Positions 59,339 to 64,000 of a stretch of DNA of 64,000 bases are shown here, piece after piece. The notes under the pieces are model-generated. The model was not told the origin of the DNA, did no database searches, and saw only the letters and a program-made list of their open reading frames with translations. This DNA is from Hafnia psychrotolerans (lineage in GTDB: Bacteria; Pseudomonadota; Gammaproteobacteria; Enterobacterales; Enterobacteriaceae), in assembly GCF_014639435.1 (NCBI RefSeq), contig NZ_BMFZ01000005.1, positions 274,040-338,039 on the forward strand, in the 5' to 3' direction. Every line of letters starts with the position of its first letter. Position 1 is the first letter of the stretch. Position numbers and translations under genes: made by a program.

Positions 59339-61159
59339 TTCTACGGCATCGGCTCGACGGCGGATGCCAGCCTGAACAAGCTCGACACCGGCACGTTAGG
59401 GTTCAGCAATATCAAAAACAGCGCCGAATATGAAGTTGAGCACCAGAGCGTGGGGATTAGCTCGGGTGGCAACATCGGCGATCAGTTTGCGGGCAACATG
59501 GCGAGCAGTCTGCTGGTAGGTATCAACGGCAGCGGAAGTGACAGTTCCACGACCAAAGCCGCCGTGTCGGAAGGCACGATAACAATCCGCGATAAAGATA
59601 ATCAGAAACAGGATGTTGCAGACCTCAGCCGCGACGTCGAACACGCTAACCAGACCCTCTCCCCTATTTTTGATAAAGAGAAGGAGCAGAACCGGCTGAA
59701 AGAGGCACAGCTGATTGGGGAAATTGGCAGTCAGGCGATGGATATCGCCAGGACGCAGGGGAAAATTGAGGCGACGAAAGCTGGCAAGGCAGAGCTTGAG
59801 AAACATGGCGTTCAGCAGCCGGGTAAAGATGCGACGAAGGAAGAGCGAGCGGCCTATAATAAAGCCCTGACGGAAACGGCAGGCTATAAAACCGCGCAGC
59901 AGAAATGGGGTACGGGGAGCGCCATTCAGCAGGGATTGCAGGCCGCGACGGCAGCGGTTCAGGGGCTGGCGGGTGGCGACATGGCGAAAGCATTGGCGGG
60001 AGCCAGTGCACCGTATCTGGCTGAAGTGATCCACAATATGACCACCGACCCGGTGACGGGCAAGGTTAACAGCGAAGCCAATCTGATGGCCCACGCGGTA
60101 TTGGGTGCGGTGGTTGCGCAGGTGAACGGCAATGGCGCGCTGGCCGGTGCATCGGGTGCAGTGATGGGCGAGTATATTGCCCAGCAGATGTATCCGGGAG
60201 TTGAGCGGGATAAACTGAGCGAAGATCAGCGCCAGACCCTCAGTGCGCTGTCGACACTGGCGGCAGGTCTTGCAGGCGGTTTGGTTGGTGACAGCACGGC
60301 GGATGCTGTTGCGGGAGCGCAGGCTGGGAAAAATGCGGCGACAAATAATAACCTTGCTATTGTTCGTACCGGCGCGGCGGCTTGTGCAGAAATCTCTGTT
60401 TGCCGTGATAACGTCATTAAAATAGGGCTGGGCGCTTTAGTTGGGGCTGGTGTAGCCACTTCTGCGATGGAGCAGCTTTCCGAACCTCAAAAAACCAATG
60501 TTATGTTGGCAGCAATGTCGGGTGATAAGGCTCTCATCGACAACCTTTCCCCATCAGAGAGAACGGCTTATGAGGAGTGGAAGGGCAACCAAGGTTTGAT
60601 CACAGTCTTCCCTGCGGGAGAAAAAGATCTGACGGGTGATAAGCTTGAAAACCCGGCTCAGGAGCAGAATAAGGGAACCACGCTGGTTACGCCGGATCAG
60701 TCAGGTGAACAGGGCGCGAGCAATACCGGTAATACTGATGGTGCGCCGGATGTGGGTGGGAATACCACGACAACGCCAATTGCAGAGCAGAATCCGGATG
60801 ATCTGGCTTATTTGGCTGAGGGAAGGGATAATAGATTACCAATTCCGGAGCCTACTGTAGCGAGTAACGGGTTAACAGTTGAATCAAATACCAAACATAC
60901 GCCTGGTGCACAAGGATTCAGGCCTAGTGCAGGTATTGAGCCAAAAAATTCTTTAGAGTTATTTGGTAATTCAGTATCAATTGATGGAAATAAAGCTCGT
61001 TATAGTATTGGTACTGACGGTTCTATCCATCGTTACTTTCCTGACAATACAGGAATCTACCATTGGTCTGGAAGTACTAGTGACTCAAAAAACCCAATGC
61101 AGTTAGATAATAAGACCAGAGCTCAGTTACGCAAGCAAGAAGGGTGGAAAATTAAATGA
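59267..61159 (+). pseudogene. Displaced cdiA fragment 3 with unassigned CT
   Basis: 630-codon open frame. The first 27 codons match the start of fragment 2, then an in-frame deletion joins FYG directly to IGSTADAS (59347/59348), removing about 1.35 kb relative to fragment 2. Pretoxin sequence follows to residue 357, where VENN is replaced by ATNN. The new CT has a short hydrophobic stretch (IGLGALVGAGVATS), a long Gly/Thr/Asp-rich linker, and a terminal ~110-residue domain: HTPGAQGFRPSAGIEPKNSL, then ARYSIGTDGSIHRYF and IYHWSGST. I do not recognise a named family. It lacks export domains. Overlaps its immunity gene by 4 nt. Confidence 0.82.
59348..60349 (+). repeat. cdiA repeat R3 (displaced fragment 3)
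   Basis: 1.0-kb direct repeat of cdiA 52456-53457 and fragment 2 56783-57784. The degenerate GCG-ACA-AAT-AAT at 60338 aligns with the VENN codons of the other copies. Confidence 0.88.
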
Positions 61160-61629
61160 TCATTGGTGATCCTTATCGAATTGCTATACAGCTGGAGCAG
61201 CTAGATGTTTTATGCTCCCCGAGTGGTGTTTTTAATTTTATTATCAATGACCTGTTTATTCCTGGTAAAGGGGTTACCATAGATCTTTATATTGTAATAT
61301 CGTCTTTGAAAGAAAGTCTGGATTCAGGACTTAAAAAATACAATGCCGATATTGGCAGTATTCCTATCGAAAAAATGGACTTTTCAGAGGGGGAGCCTGA
61401 AAATTTAATATCGTTAGATGTTGCGGAATTATATGATTACGGTTGTAATTTTTGGCTAGGGTTCGATGGTAACGAAGAGCGTCTAATTTATTCATTAGAT
61501 TTTGAAAACAGTTTTTCTGAGAACCGTTTTCCACGAGGTACGGTTGAGAAATTAATTAGAAAATTGCCTTTAGCTGATAACTTAATTATGGATAAAAGTG
61601 ATGATATTATAATCACAAGACTAAATTAG
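61156..61629 (+). CDS. Immunity protein of displaced module 3, Imm42-like
   Basis: 157 residues, start overlapping the CT stop (ATGA). The N-terminus MIIGDPYRIAIQLEQLDV and the IINDLFIPGKG stretch fit the immunity protein 42 family as I remember it. Acidic and soluble. If Imm42 is right, the toxin is probably a cytoplasmic enzyme. Confidence 0.78.
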   Translation: MIIGDPYRIAIQLEQLDVLCSPSGVFNFIINDLFIPGKGVTIDLYIVISSLKESLDSGLKKYNADIGSIPIEKMDFSEGEPENLISLDVAELYDYGCNFWLGFDGNEERLIYSLDFENSFSENRFPRGTVEKLIRKLPLADNLIMDKSDDIIITRLN

Positions 61630-61649
61630 TTTTTGAGTTTAGCAATAGG

Positions 61650-61680
61650 AATCCCGGCTAAGTCGCAGGGATTTTACTTT
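61650..61680 (+). terminator. Hairpin after module 3
   Basis: AATCCC (61650-61655) / GGGATT (61668-61673) with a 12-nt loop, followed by TTACTTTT. It is similar in design to the terminator after module 1. Confidence 0.55.
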
Positions 61681-61740
61681 TAAGCACTCAGCCCCGCCGT
61701 TCTGCGCCTGACGATGATCAGGTTAGGCGTTGGTGATAAC

Positions 61741-62076
61741 CCGTGTCAATTCGTTGTGACAACGGACCGGAATACGCAGGCAGCAAGTTGATAACCTGGG
61801 CACAACAGCAAAATATCCGGCTTAATTTTATTCAACCGGGGAAACCTCAGCAGAATGCTTATATTGAACGTTATAACCGGACAGTGCGCTATGACTGGCT
61901 GGGGCAGCATTTATTTTCTTCACTAAGTGAGTTACGGGAATATGCCACCTGGTGGGTGTGGTTTTATAATCATGAACGTCCCAATATGACGTTGAATGGC
62001 TTTACCCCGATACAACACATTCAGCGCTTAACTTATCCTACTTATCAGCGCTGTTAAAAATGGGGGGATTACCGGA
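61741..62076 (+). mobile_element. IS3-family relic, transposase OrfB C-terminus
   Basis: Frame 61743-62057 (104 residues) begins inside the catalytic core: RCDNGPEYAG carries the second Asp, and YIERYNRTVRYDWL the Glu, of the DDE triad, then FYNHERPNMTLNGFTP. The first Asp and all of OrfA are missing, so it is inactive. The end GGGGGGATTACC follows the stop. It marks the right edge of the CDI island. Confidence 0.88.
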
Positions 62077-62084
62077 TGCGCTCA

Positions 62085-62999
62085 TTACTCAAAGTAATCC
62101 ATATCCAACTTGGGAACTTTAACCAAACGGGAGGAAACACCGACTTCGTTCTCAATCATCAAATGAACCAGGCGTTTGCCATCAACCAAAACCATGCCCT
62201 CAACGGAATGGGAAAAATCTCGCGCCTGAGAAGTAAAACCAGAGGTGGTGATAAACACGCCACGTTTGGCCTTTTGTCCCGCCAGCGCACCATAAAACGC
62301 CTGAAGCTCCGGGCGGCCAACCGTGTTCTGCCAGCGTTTAGCCTGTACGTAAACCTTTTCTAGTCCCAATTTATCAAGCGAGATGATCCCGTCGATACCA
62401 CCATCTCCAGTGCCACCTACGCGCTGAAGATCATCCCGGTGCCCGCCATATCCCAGACGATGTAAAACATCCAAGACGATAACCTCAAAACGTGCAGGGG
62501 AAACTTGCAACAGATTTTCCAACAACTCACCAGCAACCGCGTCCCGTAGCTCTTTTAACGCCTGATCAAGACGATCATCCGGGCTGCTTTTTGCCAGCTC
62601 CTCCTGGTTCAGTACCGCTGGTTTTGGATCAAGATCGACAGCATCCGGCTGCTGTTTTAGCTTCACGTTCATGAAATCAAACGCCAGATGGTTCACTTCC
62701 TCGTCTGTGGGTGGCAGGGTATGGGCATGTACCCAATTAACCCCTTCTTGAGTCAAGCACCACTTTCCTCTGGATAAGCTTTGCGATAAACCGGCTCGCT
62801 TCAGGCGGTCATGTGCCCAACCCGCCCGATTTTTATAAACTAACTGACCACTGGCTATAACTTCTGTTCGCTGATTATCATCAAGATTAAGTGCGTCAGC
62901 GGCAGCTTCGTGTGCATCTCGAGCTGGCACACCATCAGTTTTATCCGCCAGGAAGCGCAATACTGGCTCAATGAATTTATCGTAGGTAGGAACGGCCAT
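62085..62999 (-). CDS. mrr: Mrr-type modification-dependent restriction endonuclease
   Basis: 304 residues, the same length as E. coli Mrr, which cleaves methylated foreign DNA. The N-terminal winged helix (Mrr_N, about 5-90) includes KNRAGWAHDRLKRAGL. The C-terminal PD-(D/E)xK-type domain (about 170-300) has the metal-binding Asp in GGTGDGGIDGII and the QAK motif in VYVQAKRW, then GVFITTSGFTSQA. The last codons lie within 10 bp of the IS3 relic. Together with the adjacent hsdM it suggests a restriction island. Confidence 0.93.
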   Translation of the reverse strand: MAVPTYDKFIEPVLRFLADKTDGVPARDAHEAAADALNLDDNQRTEVIASGQLVYKNRAGWAHDRLKRAGLSQSLSRGKWCLTQEGVNWVHAHTLPPTDEEVNHLAFDFMNVKLKQQPDAVDLDPKPAVLNQEELAKSSPDDRLDQALKELRDAVAGELLENLLQVSPARFEVIVLDVLHRLGYGGHRDDLQRVGGTGDGGIDGIISLDKLGLEKVYVQAKRWQNTVGRPELQAFYGALAGQKAKRGVFITTSGFTSQARDFSHSVEGMVLVDGKRLVHLMIENEVGVSSRLVKVPKLDMDYFE

Positions 63000-63029
63000 A
63001 GAAACATCCCTGATAATGTTTTTATTAGA

Positions 63030-63079
63030 TTGGTTGTTAACCCAATCCGCTATAGATTAGTGGGTTGGTTAGCAACCAA
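63030..63079. promoter_or_regulatory. Long imperfect palindrome upstream of mrr
   Basis: TTGGTTG-TT-AACCCA (63030-63044) is mirrored by TGGGTT-GGTTAG-CAACCAA (63061-63079), with a 16-nt centre containing TATAGAT. It lies 30 bp before the mrr start, so it is a candidate operator or attenuator for mrr. Confidence 0.5.
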
Positions 63080-63219
63080 GTGTACTTCCAACTCGCGATG
63101 AGCATGTACACAACTTTTACCAATTTAACTGATTAAGGTAAAACTTCATCTCCACATCATAAATCGGAAAGTATTACCCCACCATCCCGTCCAATCGCTT
63201 CTTGGTCTACTCCCAGTCC

Positions 63220-63268
63220 AGCATAACCACTCCTTTGAGCCGGTAGAAGCTTTCACTATGGTTATGCT
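63220..63268. repeat. Perfect 10-bp inverted repeat upstream of hsdM
   Basis: AGCATAACCA (63220-63229) and TGGTTATGCT (63259-63268) enclose 29 nt. Apart from this and the palindrome near mrr, the 63000-63547 gap shows no gene. Confidence 0.5.
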
Positions 63269-63547
63269 CAGCCATCGAATCCCAATAATTGATGTATGCA
63301 AGCCGCTTGACCCCTAATTCAAAACATCAATCAACATCCCAGCGCAATGGATAAATACTCGCGTTATGGGAAGCAACATCGAAGCTGTCTCAGATGAAGA
63401 TAGCCGTCTTGGTAGGAATCGAAACTCAGACTACTCACTGATACAGACTCGTAGGGCCTTGCCGCTAGCAAGGAGCTCTTATCAAACGTACAATCAAAAC
63501 CCTAAAATAGCCCTTTTCGAAAAAAATTGCTTTTAACAGGACTGATA

Positions 63548-63882
63548 GTGAATAAACAGCAGCTTGCAGCAAAAATCTGGGAATCCGCCAACCAGATGCG
63601 TTCTAAAATTGAAGCCAACGAATACAAAGATTACATACTCGGCTTTATCTTCTACAAGTATCTAAGCGACCAGTTGGTGCAGTTTGTCACCAAACAGGGT
63701 ATGACCCCCGAAGGCATCAAAGCCCTCAATGAAGAAGACGCCGACACCGTTAAATACGTGCAAGACAACTTGGGCTACTTTATTGCCTACAACAATCTGT
63801 TTTCTACATGGATTGATCCAACATCCGAATTTGATGAATCTAACGTGCGAGATGCGCTCTCGGCCTTTAGCCGTCTTGTAGT
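63548..63882 (+). pseudogene. hsdM: hsdM 5' fragment, interrupted by an IS
   Basis: N-terminal ~110 residues of a type I restriction-modification methyltransferase (HsdM_N): MNKQQLAAKIWESANQMRSK, EYKDYILGFIFYKYLSD, ending DALSAFSRLV. GTG 63548 has AGGA upstream. The match stops at about 63880, where IS3-type sequence begins; the SAM-binding and NPPF-type catalytic motifs are not in the window. The type I system is therefore probably inactive unless the element excises. Confidence 0.88.
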
Positions 63883-64000
63883 CCCTCCGGTTTTTAGTAC
63901 CACCGCCAATGAGGATCTCCGGCCAGTTTTTGCCTCGCATAGATAACGGGTGGCATATCACCGAGTGAGCTATGCGGACGTTCTTCGTTATATTCTGCGC
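63877..64000 (-). mobile_element. IS3-family element, right end, continuing beyond the window
   Basis: On the minus strand the frame from base 64000 down to the TAA at 63894-63896 reads EYNEERPHSSLGDMPPVIYA, the C-terminus of an IS3-family OrfB transposase. The end sequence GTAGTCCCTCCGG (about 63879-63891) abuts hsdM. This subgroup differs from the relic at 61741 (PHSSLG against PNMTLN), so the two are separate insertions. Confidence 0.85.

Noticed and set aside
1..64000. CRISPR arrays, tRNA or rRNA genes, prophage structural genes.
   Set aside because: No regularly spaced repeats, cloverleaf-type sequences, rRNA or phage morphogenesis genes were seen on reading; direct repeats are confined to the CDI island and IS relics.

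Overview
The window looks like a chromosome segment of an enterobacterium (Enterobacterales). It carries sdaC-sdaB, the budR/budA-budB acetoin module, ygiQ, a group-1 capsule/amylovoran-like exopolysaccharide locus with a JUMPStart element, and a CDI (contact-dependent inhibition) island. A Yersiniaceae-, Pectobacteriaceae- or Erwiniaceae-type host is likely; the genus cannot be fixed from sequence alone.

Layout. (1) 1-15.3 kb is housekeeping: serine uptake and deamination, single-chain dihydroxyacetone kinase, a SulP transporter coupled to a beta-carbonic anhydrase, ygiQ, a membrane diguanylate cyclase, a small membrane protein, budR divergent from budA-budB, and a lone HNH nuclease. (2) 15.35-16.75 kb has no gene. 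(3) 16.8-39.8 kb is an exopolysaccharide locus. It opens with an RcsA-like regulator and a degenerate EAL protein, then JUMPStart/ops, a WcaJ-type initiating transferase, wza-wzb-wzc, a Wzy-like polymerase, a secreted PslG-like glycoside hydrolase, three glycosyltransferases, a Wzx flippase, a pyruvyl transferase, manC, an acyltransferase, manB, a mannosyltransferase-like GT4 and a Gmd homologue whose catalytic residues are replaced. The middle of the locus is visibly A+T-rich, which suggests horizontal transfer. (4) 39.9-42.8 kb holds an HSL-type hydrolase and a Tat-exported beta-carbonic anhydrase lying between two decayed IS903-group ends. (5) 42.8-61.7 kb is a cdiB-cdiC-cdiA-cdiI island followed by three displaced cdiA-CT/immunity modules. 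Two of these are preceded by a duplicated block of about 320 bp containing a frameshifted symE relic, a promoter-like site and an rrn boxA-like sequence. (6) 61.7-64 kb holds an IS3 relic, mrr, and an hsdM broken by an IS3-family element that runs off the window.

How the parts work together. The regulators at the head of the polysaccharide locus and the ops element imply Rcs/RfaH-type control of a mannose-containing, probably pyruvylated and acylated polymer. CdiB exports CdiA, CdiC probably acylates it, and the displaced modules share about 1-1.7 kb of near-identical sequence with cdiA, so recombination could swap toxin tips. The main CT and the first displaced CT have two-helix membrane immunity proteins, pointing to inner-membrane toxins. 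The second displaced CT resembles polymorphic toxin type 50. The third is unassigned and is paired with an Imm42-like protein.
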